A stretch of DNA of 46,660 nucleotides from Mesorhizobium silamurunense (lineage in GTDB: Bacteria; Pseudomonadota; Alphaproteobacteria; Rhizobiales; Rhizobiaceae): positions 1 through 46,660 of the forward strand of contig NZ_JHQR01000138.1 of NCBI RefSeq assembly GCF_014843825.1, written 5' to 3'. Shown in pieces: positions 9,161-18,367 of the stretch; the stretch's first letter is position 1, and every line of letters begins with the position of its first letter. Under the pieces are notes generated by a model, which had not been told where the DNA came from, ran no database searches, and saw nothing but the letters and a program-made list of their open reading frames with translations. Position numbers and translations under genes: made by a program.

Positions 9161-9175
9161 GCCGCTGTCAGCGGC
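9161..9175. terminator. Small hairpin between convergent genes
   Basis: GCCGCT-GTC-AGCGGC is a perfect 6-bp stem with a 3-base loop in the 88-bp gap between the convergent permease and FnIII genes. No T-run follows, so termination is only a guess from position. Confidence 0.3.
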
Positions 9176-9203
9176 AGCCTTCAAATCTGTGCAAATCCGG
9201 CGC

Positions 9204-9941
9204 CTACTTGGTCCTGAACGCGCTTGATGAGAGGGTCTGATTGCCACTCTCCTCGATGGCGAGCACCTCCCATTTGTAAGGGGTTGCCGGCTCGAGAAAA
9301 CCCCTTGGAATCTGAATCTGCGTCACCGTGGCGGGAAGATACATGCTCAGGCCAAGCTTGCCGATCATGTGCTGGTGCGGCTCTTCGTCTTTCTCGATGG
9401 TCAGTTGGTAGGAGATAATCTTGACGTCCTCGCCCTTGATGCTCTTGGTCACTGGCGACCAGCTGACCGTGAGTTCGCCTGCGGGAACCTCCGCATCCTG
9501 AGCAGGGGCCGTTAGCTTCGGGCCTTCGGGTATGACGTGCGAGAGCCAGGCCTTCGCGATCGTCCGGCCTCCCTTCTCGCCGTTCTCCATCACGGTGCCC
9601 TCGAACGTGTATTCGCCTTCGGGCAGCTTGGAGAGCATTTCCTCGATCGGCGTGTCCGCGTTTTCGGGCTCCACGGATTCGAAGAACAGTTCCGTCAGAC
9701 CGAGCTGACGAAGTGCGCCCCTTCCCCGGAACGATGCCACCTCTCCGCCGGGCCCCTTCACCACGAGCTGTTCCCACCCCTCGCTGTCAACAAAGCCCTG
9801 GAAACCCGTGTCGCCGTCAGTGGCGTTGTGCTCGATGTTCAGTTTCGCTTCCTTGAGGCGGACGCTGTCCTGAGCGAAAGCGGCCGAAGACAGGACAAGC
9901 GCAATGCCGGTCAATATGTACGTGCTTCGCGGGAAAATCAT
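9204..9941 (-). CDS. Exported protein with a C-terminal fibronectin-III-like domain
   Basis: A 245-residue protein with a clear signal peptide (YILTGIALVLSSAAFA, cleaved before QDS). The ATG at 9941 has the ribosome site AAGGGAG; the longer frame upstream is non-coding. The C-terminal 100 residues look like a fibronectin type III fold (LTVSWSPVTKSIKG, then ISYQLTIEKDE, FLEPATPYKWEVLAIEESGN). The middle has a FEGTVMENGEKGG stretch typical of periplasmic beta proteins. It is probably periplasmic and works with the neighbouring exporter or pumps. It is transcribed convergently with the ABC pair and divergently from the next exported protein. Confidence 0.75.
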   Translation of the reverse strand: MIFPRSTYILTGIALVLSSAAFAQDSVRLKEAKLNIEHNATDGDTGFQGFVDSEGWEQLVVKGPGGEVASFRGRGALRQLGLTELFFESVEPENADTPIEEMLSKLPEGEYTFEGTVMENGEKGGRTIAKAWLSHVIPEGPKLTAPAQDAEVPAGELTVSWSPVTKSIKGEDVKIISYQLTIEKDEEPHQHMIGKLGLSMYLPATVTQIQIPRGFLEPATPYKWEVLAIEESGNQTLSSSAFRTK

Positions 9942-10985
9942 CTGCGACTCCCTTGTCTGGAAGAGATGGTCCGCTTCCTTTCGACACGGGGCAGGCTCGG
10001 CGAGCATCCGTCGCGGAAGTCGAGACGGATGGCTGGCCGATCCGGCCGAGGCCCATCGCTTTCGATATCTTAGGCAGCGGTCACGAGACACCGCAACTGC
10101 CGCTATCTGCCGGTGTTCGGCCAGCGGAGACATTCGGACATACCGATCGAGGGCAATTGCCCTACCGCTTTCGGGTTGCCCACCGCCGGACTTGGATGAT
10201 CCGCTACAAGCAGCCTTGCGTCTGCGGCTCTACCTCGCGGCCGTCGCCGAGCGCGGCGAGGTGGAAACGGAGGGTCGATCTCCATCCGCTTTGGGCATAT
10301 CTCGCAGCCCTTGAGCGCGGCCTACGCCGTGGACCGGACATTCGAGGCGCTCGAGTCGTGGCTCGGCTTTAAAAGACTCCTGAAGATTTTAGGGTGCGCC
10401 GGCCGACAGATCGTTGAGCCCCGAGCGGGGCGGCTGTCAGCCGCACACGGCCTCGGCCCAGGCTCAGGTGCTCCGCCTACCAACTTTGAGATATCGCGGC
10501 TGGGCGGAAGGTCCATTGCGGCTGCGAGGTGCCCCGAGGGATAATGACGGCTCGGAGCGGCTGACTATCGGGCTTGGGCTACTGGCTCTGGATCATATGA
10601 CGTTCGCTGACCGGGCGGGCAGCACTGTTTGGGTAAGATCCGGCTGCCCTAAGGCGGCCGGTTCTTTTTGGGGCGTCCGGAAACTTCGGACGGGCCGTTA
10701 CGGCTTTCGGCTAGGCTGGCAAAGCCGTTTTGGGCTATCGGTCCGCCGGCGCGTTTTGTCCTATCTTTGGGACGCCTGATTTCCAACATCGGGTAGTGGT
10801 CGCGCTGGCCCCCCAGTCCACCCAACGCTCCGCCAGCTAGCGCGGCCGCTGGGGCGCGACACTCGTCAACTTGGCGAATCGCGGGGCTGCAGGCGGGAAG
10901 CCACTACGACCGAAGGAATGCAGCGGGAGAAGTTTCGGTGGACCTATCCAGGGACAGGCGTCCCTCTTGCGCATGGAGAGATGAC
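9942..10985. other. One-kilobase non-coding, GC-rich divergent region
   Basis: Between the divergent exported-protein genes at 9941 and 10986 there is about 1 kb in which I find no credible gene. The ORFs present lack ribosome sites and domain signals. The region holds a terminator-like hairpin (listed separately). It could hide a small RNA or long leaders. Confidence 0.4.
10640..10668 (+). terminator. Intrinsic terminator-like hairpin
   Basis: CCGGCTGCC-CTAA-GGCGGCCGG forms a 9-bp stem with one G-T pair, directly followed by TTCTTTTT. This is the best rho-independent terminator shape in the window. No plus-strand protein gene lies just upstream, so it may end a short non-coding transcript. 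Confidence 0.55.
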
Positions 10986-11843
10986 ATGACGATTTCTCGC
11001 ATTGTTCTCGCGGCGGCCGCCTCGCTGATCGTGCCAGCTGCATCGGCAGGAACCGGCGTATCGCTGCTTGATGTCCCGACCGAGACACTCGATCCGAGCA
11101 GCTTCGATCAAACCTCGTTCCAGGTCACCAACGAGTGGCTACCACTGAAGCCCGGGACGCGGCTCGTATATAAGGGCGTCACGATGGAGGACGACGAGCA
11201 AATCCCCCATACCGAAATCTTCACCGTGACCGACCTCACCAAGGTCATTGATGGCGTGCGCGCGGTCGCCGTCTCGGACAAGGACTATCGCGCGGAGGTG
11301 ATGATCGAATCCGAGCTCGTGTTCTTCGCACAGGACAAGGAGGGAAACGTCTGGCATCTCGGCCAGTACCGCGAGACCTACGACGAGGAGGAATTCGTCG
11401 GCGGCCGCGCCTGGCTTTCCGGACTGGAAGGCGCCAAGGCGGGCATCATGATGAAGGCGAAGCCCACGCCGGGAACGCCGAGCTACTCGGAGGGCTATGC
11501 GCCACCTCCATACAAATGGGTCGACCGGGCGCAGGTCGACAAGGTGGGGGAGAAGACCTGCGTGCCAATGCGCTGCTACGAGGATGTGCTCGTGACCGAC
11601 GAGTTCGAGCCGCACAAGCCGGACGCCCATCAGCTGAAGTTCTACGCGAAAGGCGTCGGCTTCGTTCGTGTCGGCTGGAGAGGCGAGAAGGAAGCGGAGC
11701 GGGAAACGCTGGAGCTCGTCAAGGTCGAGCAGCTCGGCCCCGACGAGATGGCAGAGCTTCGCGCCGAGGCTCTGATGCACGAAGCCCGGGCCAATACATA
11801 CAGCCGCACACCGCCCGCGGAGCCGATGACCAGCGGGGAGTAA
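10986..11843 (+). CDS. Exported protein of unknown function
   Basis: A 285-residue protein starting at the ATG at 10986, five bases after GGAGAG. Residues 1-21 are a signal peptide (IVLAAAASLIVPAASA). The mature part is acidic and beta-rich, with an early motif NEWLPLKPGTRLVYKG and a central region rich in aromatic and acidic residues (VWHLGQYRETYDEEEF). Two cysteines in KTCVPMRCYEDV could form a disulfide. I do not recognise a named domain. Proteins with a PLKPGTxLxYxG start are common as periplasmic proteins in environmental bacteria. It sits about 100 bp upstream of the PepSY-like gene and likely shares its transcript. Confidence 0.75.
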   Translation: MTISRIVLAAAASLIVPAASAGTGVSLLDVPTETLDPSSFDQTSFQVTNEWLPLKPGTRLVYKGVTMEDDEQIPHTEIFTVTDLTKVIDGVRAVAVSDKDYRAEVMIESELVFFAQDKEGNVWHLGQYRETYDEEEFVGGRAWLSGLEGAKAGIMMKAKPTPGTPSYSEGYAPPPYKWVDRAQVDKVGEKTCVPMRCYEDVLVTDEFEPHKPDAHQLKFYAKGVGFVRVGWRGEKEAERETLELVKVEQLGPDEMAELRAEALMHEARANTYSRTPPAEPMTSGE

Positions 11844-11947
11844 GCGAACTCGGCGCCGCGGCGGAGGCGGCAAGGCGGCACGGCGTCCTGTCTGGTCGAC
11901 GCCGGTTGACGCGAAAGCCGACGAGATCGTACGAAGGAGGTCCCCCC

Positions 11948-12412
11948 ATGAAACCTGCTCGTTACTGCCTGGCGCCCGGCGCGTTCGTCCTCTTGCTTGC
12001 CGGGGCTACCGGCGCGTTGGCCGCGGAACAGCCGATCGCCTGCAAGAAGGTGCCGTCGGTGGTGCGGGACATGTTCCACAAGGATTTTCCCGACGCCAAG
12101 GTCAAGGCCTGCGCCCAGGAGGTCGAGAACGGAAAGCTGGTCTTCGAGATCGCAAGCGTCGAAGGCACAATGACGCGCGATGTGCTCTACCATCGCAGCG
12201 GGAAGGTCATCGTCGTCGAGGAATCAATTCCGATGGAAGCGGTGCCTCAGCCGGTGCGTGCGGCCGTCGATACGAAATTCGCAGGCGGAAAGATCAAGCT
12301 TGCGGAGAAGCTGATGCGCGACGGAAAGGTGAGCTACGAGTTCCAGATACGATACAAGGGCAAGAACGTTCAGCCCGTCTTCGATCCGGATGGAAAGGAG
12401 GTGAAGGGCTGA
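11948..12412 (+). CDS. Periplasmic PepSY-like protein, two repeats
   Basis: A 154-residue exported protein. The ribosome site AAGGAGGT at 11934-11941 is a perfect match and sets the start at 11948. After the signal peptide (FVLLLAGATGALAA) come two related halves, each opening with a V-P-x-x-V-R helix (VPSVVRDMFHKDFP; VPQPVRAAVDTKF). Each then has a beta strand pattern ending in a D/R-x-G-K turn (HRSGKVIVVEE; DPDGKEVKG), which is the PepSY/DUF2874 layout. Such proteins usually bind peptides, inhibit proteases or sense envelope stress. Cysteines at IACKK and KACAQ may pair. Confidence 0.75.
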   Translation: MKPARYCLAPGAFVLLLAGATGALAAEQPIACKKVPSVVRDMFHKDFPDAKVKACAQEVENGKLVFEIASVEGTMTRDVLYHRSGKVIVVEESIPMEAVPQPVRAAVDTKFAGGKIKLAEKLMRDGKVSYEFQIRYKGKNVQPVFDPDGKEVKG

Positions 12413-12572
12413 TGGACGAAACTCTTGCACTGAAGGGTCGCTGACATAGCATCAATCAGCCTGAGGGAAGGAACAAGTCGGGCGCATGCAGACCGGCTTG
12501 CAGGTTGGCGCATCACTCGAGTTCAGCAGAAGACAGCTGTCAACAACCGCCGGAACATCCGGACGATCGAGC

Positions 12573-13865
12573 CTACCTGCCGAATTTCACGTCTCCGCCG
12601 AATTCGAGCGTCGCGCGCACACTGAAAGTGTGCGTTCTCTCGTCTTCAGCATTCTCCGCGAATGTGTAGGCGGCGCCGAGGTTCCATTTCGCCCCGTCGA
12701 ACGGCGTGTCTTCTCCGGACTTATAAATCATTTCGAAATCCGCCAGGTGCTCGCGGGTATCCGGACCGTCGGCGACAAAGTTCCGCTGCTGCGTGTAGGT
12801 GGCTATGTAGGTCAAAGGTTCCACTTCCAGTGCGACAGAGCCGGTGAGAAGCAGAGCGTCGTCCGGACCGCTGTCGAAATGCTTGAGGTAGGCCGATTCG
12901 CCGAGAAGCCTCAGTGTGTTCCCGTTGAGGTCGAAACTTCCAGTGGCGGCAGCAAGGTAGGCCAATTCATTGCCCGGCGCCGGCTGCGGTTCCTCTTCTT
13001 CTTCCTCCCCTGTGTCGGCGGACAGCCCGGCCTTCTGGTATCGAATGCCAAGGCGATAGCCGAATTCACCGTCCTTATAACAATCGCCCTTTTCCGCCCC
13101 TTTGCAGCCATCAAGGGTAACTGAGAATGAGGATAAACCGGTGGTGTTGCCGGCACCGCCATCCGCCAGCGTGGTCCGTCCACGGTTGGTAAAGAGCGAC
13201 TCGCTGAGGAACGTGCGGTCGGTTGTGAATGCCGTCGCGGCCAGGGCATGGTTCAGCCCAAAGCCCTCGAAGCCAACAACAGCTTCGCCACCCAGACGTT
13301 CGTCAGCATCGAAAGCAGACACCAGATCCGTGGAGCTTATCCCCGGCAGGGCTTCGCTGGCCAGGCTGAACACCGTGTCGAACTTTCCGGCCCTCACAGT
13401 CAAGGGATCGGCCTTAGCGAGAGCGTAGAGTTCACCGACATATGTGCCGATCCCTTGAAAGGCCGCATTCTTCCCGGGTTCCGGGTCGACCACGGGCTCG
13501 GTAACGATGGCACTCACGAACCGAAGATAATCCGTCGGCGCGTAGAAAAGATCCACCTCGAACTTCGGAGACAACACATCGGATCTCAGGAAAGACGGAT
13601 CTGCGCCAAATATCCAGTCGTTCTGCAACTCCGCGGTAGCCTCGTACCCCGCGCAGGGCGCAGCGCATTCTTCGGCCAGAGCCGGTATCGCTTCTTCGGC
13701 CAGAGCCCGCTTCTGGTTCTGGGCCAATACCGAAGCCGAAGAGTACAGCAACCCTATGCCGCCGAGCGCTAAGATAAAAATTCGAATGACCGACGAGCCC
13801 CCATGAGATGCACCACGCGTCGATGATATCTGGCGGTTCCTCTGTGGCAACTGCGATTTCGTCAT
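12573..13865 (-). CDS. Beta-barrel outer membrane protein (porin-like)
   Basis: A 430-residue protein with a long signal region ending near SSASVLAQ. The mature chain alternates hydrophobic and polar residues in the manner of outer membrane strands, with long loops, including an acidic loop with six glutamates and the disulfide-type pair in DGCKGAEKGDCYKDG. It resembles the LbtU/porin type of uptake barrel more than a TolC channel. The ATG at 13865 is five bases after AAGGGA; the frame extends upstream but without coding character. It lies between the exported proteins and the RND genes, so it may be the outer membrane exit or entry of the same system. Confidence 0.75.
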   Translation of the reverse strand: MTKSQLPQRNRQISSTRGASHGGSSVIRIFILALGGIGLLYSSASVLAQNQKRALAEEAIPALAEECAAPCAGYEATAELQNDWIFGADPSFLRSDVLSPKFEVDLFYAPTDYLRFVSAIVTEPVVDPEPGKNAAFQGIGTYVGELYALAKADPLTVRAGKFDTVFSLASEALPGISSTDLVSAFDADERLGGEAVVGFEGFGLNHALAATAFTTDRTFLSESLFTNRGRTTLADGGAGNTTGLSSFSVTLDGCKGAEKGDCYKDGEFGYRLGIRYQKAGLSADTGEEEEEEPQPAPGNELAYLAAATGSFDLNGNTLRLLGESAYLKHFDSGPDDALLLTGSVALEVEPLTYIATYTQQRNFVADGPDTREHLADFEMIYKSGEDTPFDGAKWNLGAAYTFAENAEDERTHTFSVRATLEFGGDVKFGR

Positions 13866-13866
13866 T

Positions 13867-13900
13867 TTGTCCCTTACAAATGCAACTTGTCCCTTACAAA
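13867..13900 (-). promoter_or_regulatory. Paired 14-bp direct repeat at the porin start
   Basis: On the minus strand TTTGTAAGGGACAA occurs twice, at 13867-13880 and 13887-13900, with a 20-bp period. Each copy contains the inverted half-sites TTGT-N5-ACAA. The proximal copy includes the Shine-Dalgarno. Spacing of about two helical turns suggests a dimeric operator or a translational control site, unless it is a simple duplication. Confidence 0.5.
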
Positions 13901-14311
13901 CGCGACGTGTCGGGCGCATCTCTACAACGCCTCTTCGCCATTCCAGGCCCGATACGCTCGCCGAGGACTGTCGGCGCAGCAATTGGGCGATCCCGCTTCG
14001 CCTTCCTCGATTCAGTATCCACATGGCATCTGCCGGGCCGAGGCAGATTGCGCCAGGGCACGTCCAGCCTTTGCTGGAAAACAGACGCGCACGCATGCAG
14101 ACGACGCGAGCACTCAATCCTGATTCGCTCTCATAATAAATTTGTATGAACTATTTCTCTACTACGAAAGTTAGAGACTGTCGGATATACGGTAAAAGCG
14201 CCTTGCAATATTGAGTAATTATGCGGCGCCCTCCCGCATGATACCCTTTGGTACTGTTTCTGATCTGTCGCAGGCGCGCTTTCGCACGCCGCCGAATCGC
14301 GGGGGGTTGCC
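13901..14311. other. Divergent intergenic region between porin and RND genes
   Basis: 410 bp between the divergent porin and first pump. Nothing coding is supported. An AT-richer part near 14130-14225 is the likely promoter zone for the RND operon, but I see no clear -35/-10 pair. Confidence 0.35.
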
Positions 14312-17300
14312 GTGCTGGAAACGCTCGTCAAGCTGAGTCTCGAATTTCGGCATCTGGTCCTAGCAGCCGCAGTACTCTTGGTAGCGGCGGGCGCCGTTCT
14401 GCTTCCCAAAGCCAAAATCGATGCTCTTCCCGAGTTCGGGGCGCCGATCGTGGAGGTGCAGACCGAGGCGCTCGGCTTGTCGACAGGCGAAGTGGAAAGC
14501 CTGGTGACCATCAATCTCGAAGAGATTCTGACCGCGACGCCCTTCCTCAAATCAATTCATTCCAAGTCGGTGCCGGGGATGGCTTCGGTGTTGCTCACCT
14601 TCGAGCCCGGCATGGATCCAATGAAAGCCCGACAAATGGTGCAGGAGCGTCTTACGATGGCTTGGGCCCTGCCCAATGTCTCGAAGCCGCCCACCATGCT
14701 GCAGCCGAAGTCGGCGGCAGGCCGGGCCATGGTCATCGGACTGTCGTCGAAGACCGTGTCGCTGATCGACATGTCGGTGCTCGCCCGGTGGACGATGACG
14801 CCGAAGCTGCTCAGCGTACCGGGCGTCGCCAACGTCGCGATCTGGGGCCAGCGCGCTCGCCAGCTGCAGGTGCAAATCGGACCTCATCGCCTGGAGTCGG
14901 CCGGCATCTCGCTCGAGGAGGCCATAGAGAGCGCCGGGGATTCGCTCTGGGTCTCGCCGCTGACCTATCTCGAAGCGTCAGTACTGGGAAGCGGAGGCTG
15001 GATCGACACGCCGAACCAGAGGCTCGGCATCCAGCATGTGCAACCGATCACCAAGGCCAGCGATCTGACGAAGGTCGCTGTCGCGTCTTCTGCTCTCAAG
15101 CTCGGAGACGTCGCCGACGTCGTCGAAGGCCATCCGCCGCTGATCGGCGATGCCATGATCAACGGACAGCCTGGCCTCATCCTCGTTGTCGAGAAGCTTC
15201 CCAATATCGACGCCAAGGCGGTCGTAGCGGGGGTCCAAGCCGCGCTCGCCGAGTTGGGCCAAGGCATGCCGGGCATCGACATCGACCCCTCCCTCTACCG
15301 CGCCTCCGACTACGTCGACAGCGCCTTCGCCAATCTTGCCCGGATGGTTATCGCCGCCGCGGTGCTGCTGTGCGTAGCCGTCTTCCTGTCCTTGACGCCG
15401 GTCGGCGCGGCGAGCATCGCCGTCGTCGCGATCGTCCTGTCGTATGTCGCGGCATTTGTGACGCTCTATTTCACCAGCCCCACCTTCAACCTGATCCACC
15501 TGGCCGGTCTCGCGGCCGCGCTTTCCGTCGTGGTCGACACCGCCGTAGTGGTTGCCGAGGCCATCGGGCGTCGCCTCCGCGCCGGTGGCGGCCGTCCGCT
15601 CGCCGCGGCCGTATTCGATGCGATCGGCGAAATTCGCAAGCCGATGATCTATGCATTGGTGATCGGTCTGCTGGCGGTCGCCCCGATTCTCGGACTCGAC
15701 GGCGAAGCCGCGGCATTCTTCCGCCCGCTGGCCCAGGCCTATGGCTTCACCGTGGCCGCGGTCACGGCCGTGGTGCTCCTGGGAGCGCCCGCCCTCGCGA
15801 TGGTTTTCCTCCGCTCGGGCAGCGCAGCAGAAACCAGTTCCGAACCCGTGGCGGCGCGGCTGTTCGGTGCGGCCTACGGGCGGCTGCTGGGGAAGTTCTC
15901 GGCGACGGCCCGTCCTGCCTATGCCGTCGCCGGTCTCGGTGCGTTGGCGCTACTCGCGGCATCGCCCTTCCTGAAGTGGTCGCCGTCGCCGCCCTTTGAC
16001 GAAGGCACCGTCCGCGTTTCGTTCGAGGCCATGCCGGGTGCATCCTTGCCCGCCATGACCCGGACGATGGCGCAGCTGGAATCCGAAGTCCGCTCAATCG
16101 ACGGAGTCAGCTCTGTCGCTGGCCATCTCGGCAGGGCCATCACGGGCGACCAGGTCACCGGCATCGAATCCGGGCAGCTCTGGGTTGGCCTCGACGAACG
16201 GGTGGACCGGGCCGCCACACTGTCGCGAATCCGCGACACGATGGCAGGCTTTGCGAACCTTGACGTGCAGGTTGAAGGCTATCTGGCCAGTACTGCTGGG
16301 CGGATCTTCGCCGACGCCGGCGAACCAGTGGTGGTCCGCATCGAGGGGGCCGAAACGACTGTGCTTGAAGAGCAGGCAAAGCTCGTTGCTGCGAAGATCG
16401 CCGCCATTGACGGCGTCAACTCCGTGCGTATCGACAAGAACGCTGTTTCGCCCGAAATCGAGGTCAAGGTCGACGTTGCGAAGGCGGCTGCACGTGGATT
16501 GAAACCGGGGGACATCCGGCGCGCGGCAGCTACGGTTTTTGCCGGGCTCGAGGTTGGCAGTCTCTTCGAGCAGCAAAAGGTCTTCGAAGTGGTCGTTTGG
16601 GGTGCTCCCACCGCACGCGGGAGCATCACCGACATCAAGAATCTTCTGATCGAAACGCCTGATGGCCCGCATGCACGCCTTGGCGATGTCGCCGAGGTGC
16701 GGATGGTTCCGCAACTGCGCACCATCGAGCGTGACGGCGTCACGCGCAGCATCGACGTTCACGCGAGCGTCGCAGGCCGAAGCGTCACGGCGGTGGCGAA
16801 CGACGTGGCGGGTGAACTTAAGAAGGTGCAGTTCCCCTTCGAATACCATGCCTATGTTCGAGGCGACTATGCCGAAAGCCGTGCAGCCATGCTGCAGGTG
16901 GAGCTCTTCGAAGCCTCGGCGGCGGTCCTGATCTTCTTCCTGCTGCAGGCGGCGCTGCAAAGCTGGCGGCTGGCAACAGGCATGTTCCTTTCACTGATGG
17001 CGGTGTCGGGTGGCGTCGCGGTGATCCTCCTGGCAGTGACAGGCACTGTTTCGCTTGGGGCGCTTGCCGGGCTGCTCGCCGTCCTTGGGCTTGCACTCCG
17101 CAACAGTCTGGTTCTGGCCAGCCGCGTCGATCAGACCAGCGAGCAAACCAGTGGCGGGTCCTGGCCGGACCTTGTGACGGCGGCCGCGCGCGAGCGCTTC
17201 GCGCCTGTGCTGACGAGCACGCTGATCACCTGCCTCGCCTTCCTTCCCGCGGTGGTCATGGGCAGCGCCACAGGTCTGGAGATCCTGCATCCAATGGCCT

Positions 17301-17428
17301 GGGTTGTGATCGCAGGCGCAGTCATTTCAGTCCCGATCATTCTGTTCGTCTTACCGGCCCTGTTGCTCCATTCCGCTGCCAGCCCGGTTTCACGACGCCT
17401 GGGAGGAGTTGCGCATGCTTCGCAATAA
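14312..17428 (+). CDS. RND pump, heavy-metal efflux (CusA/CzcA) type, first copy
   Basis: A 1038-residue inner membrane pump with the full RND layout: TM1 near residues 12-30, a large periplasmic porter loop, TM2-6, a second loop and TM8-12. The opening (DALPEFGAPIVEVQTEA, STGEVESLVTINLEE) is characteristic of the CusA/CzcA branch. The fourth membrane helix reads SVVVDTAVVVAEA, keeping one aspartate and the glutamate. The lead codon is GTG at 14312. It overlaps the adaptor gene by 14 bases. It uses proton flow to move a substrate from periplasm or inner membrane; metal, lipid or hydrophobic cargo are all possible. Confidence 0.9.
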   Translation: MLETLVKLSLEFRHLVLAAAVLLVAAGAVLLPKAKIDALPEFGAPIVEVQTEALGLSTGEVESLVTINLEEILTATPFLKSIHSKSVPGMASVLLTFEPGMDPMKARQMVQERLTMAWALPNVSKPPTMLQPKSAAGRAMVIGLSSKTVSLIDMSVLARWTMTPKLLSVPGVANVAIWGQRARQLQVQIGPHRLESAGISLEEAIESAGDSLWVSPLTYLEASVLGSGGWIDTPNQRLGIQHVQPITKASDLTKVAVASSALKLGDVADVVEGHPPLIGDAMINGQPGLILVVEKLPNIDAKAVVAGVQAALAELGQGMPGIDIDPSLYRASDYVDSAFANLARMVIAAAVLLCVAVFLSLTPVGAASIAVVAIVLSYVAAFVTLYFTSPTFNLIHLAGLAAALSVVVDTAVVVAEAIGRRLRAGGGRPLAAAVFDAIGEIRKPMIYALVIGLLAVAPILGLDGEAAAFFRPLAQAYGFTVAAVTAVVLLGAPALAMVFLRSGSAAETSSEPVAARLFGAAYGRLLGKFSATARPAYAVAGLGALALLAASPFLKWSPSPPFDEGTVRVSFEAMPGASLPAMTRTMAQLESEVRSIDGVSSVAGHLGRAITGDQVTGIESGQLWVGLDERVDRAATLSRIRDTMAGFANLDVQVEGYLASTAGRIFADAGEPVVVRIEGAETTVLEEQAKLVAAKIAAIDGVNSVRIDKNAVSPEIEVKVDVAKAAARGLKPGDIRRAAATVFAGLEVGSLFEQQKVFEVVVWGAPTARGSITDIKNLLIETPDGPHARLGDVAEVRMVPQLRTIERDGVTRSIDVHASVAGRSVTAVANDVAGELKKVQFPFEYHAYVRGDYAESRAAMLQVELFEASAAVLIFFLLQAALQSWRLATGMFLSLMAVSGGVAVILLAVTGTVSLGALAGLLAVLGLALRNSLVLASRVDQTSEQTSGGSWPDLVTAAARERFAPVLTSTLITCLAFLPAVVMGSATGLEILHPMAWVVIAGAVISVPIILFVLPALLLHSAASPVSRRLGGVAHASQ

Positions 17429-18293
17429 GCTTTTTCTCACGTCATCCGCCGTCGCCGGTGCGACCTTCGTCGTGGTGGCGATGGTACCCTTCGCGGCCGC
17501 GGGGTCGCCCGCAAGGGCTCCTGCCCGGCTGGAAGAGGTCGCAGGTTCCCCATTTCCACGCGTGGTTCTGACTGAACAGGCCGCCAAACGGCTGAGCATC
17601 CAGACCGAAGCGCTGCGGGAGGAGATGGCGAAGCGGTGGACAATGATGAACGGCAAGGTCGAGATCGCGAGTGGCGGGTCGTCGGCGATGGCCGTTACGG
17701 AGACGGCTTCAATCGCGCCAGTCGGTGAAAGCGACCAAGCCCTGCAATCGCTGATCAGGGTGCCTGTGGACGCGGCGAGCCAGATGTTGATCGCGGTTGT
17801 CGTCGAAGAGGATGAAGTAGGCGAGATCCGCGAGCATGACGAGTTTGTCGAGTTTTTCGGCGTCGATAACCCTGCCGATGAGGATAAGGATGATCTGGTG
17901 GTCGTGCTGCTGACCGGCGAGGGCCACTCCGGCAAATATTACAAGGCGCGGCCGGTCGAGGTGAAGGACAGGGACGACGGGCGGTTCTTCGAACTCCTCG
18001 AGGCAAGCGGCGGCGCCAAGCCGGGCGATCAGGCGTTCGTGGCCATGAAGGCACCGGAGAGCGGCAGGATGGCGAAGGTCGTACCCTACTCGTCGGTCAT
18101 CTACGACGAGCATGGAGACAGCTGGCTCTACTCCAATCCGGAGCCGCTCGTTTTCGTTCGTCAGAAGGTGGCTGTCGAGCGTGTCCTCGGCGACATTGCG
18201 GTTCTGTCGGACGGACCAGCGCGCGGTACGATGGTCGTGTCGGTCGGGGCGGAGGAGCTCATGGGGGTCGAACTGAAGGTTGGCGGGCACTGA
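17415..18293 (+). CDS. Short RND periplasmic adaptor-like protein
   Basis: A 292-residue exported protein starting at ATG 17415 after GGAGGAG, inside the end of the first pump gene. The N-terminus is a signal sequence. A short RVVLTEQAAKRLSIQTEAL stretch matches the start of CusB-like adaptors, and the C-terminal 75 residues (VVPYSSVIYDEHGDSWLYSN, then a GARGT-like turn and VSVGAEELMGVELKVGGH) match their membrane-proximal domain. The lipoyl and alpha-hairpin domains that reach an outer membrane channel are missing, replaced by an acidic insert (VVVEEDEVGEIREHDEF, ADEDKDD). It therefore probably cannot bridge to TolC and may only couple the two pumps or load substrate. Confidence 0.8.
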   Translation: MLRNKLFLTSSAVAGATFVVVAMVPFAAAGSPARAPARLEEVAGSPFPRVVLTEQAAKRLSIQTEALREEMAKRWTMMNGKVEIASGGSSAMAVTETASIAPVGESDQALQSLIRVPVDAASQMLIAVVVEEDEVGEIREHDEFVEFFGVDNPADEDKDDLVVVLLTGEGHSGKYYKARPVEVKDRDDGRFFELLEASGGAKPGDQAFVAMKAPESGRMAKVVPYSSVIYDEHGDSWLYSNPEPLVFVRQKVAVERVLGDIAVLSDGPARGTMVVSVGAEELMGVELKVGGH

Positions 18294-18367
18294 GCGGGCG
18301 TGAAAGATTTCGCCGCTCGCGAACGCTGAGTTAGCCAGATTCCAATCATCGGACAAAGGATAGGGCC

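Noticed and set aside
12616..12634. CGCACACT-GAA-AGTGTGCG inverted repeat
   Set aside because: It lies inside the coding end of the outer membrane protein (RTHTFSV) and looks like a codon coincidence rather than an operator.
14248..15999. 583-codon frame overlapping the first RND pump
   Set aside because: Arginine-rich out-of-frame shadow of the pump gene.
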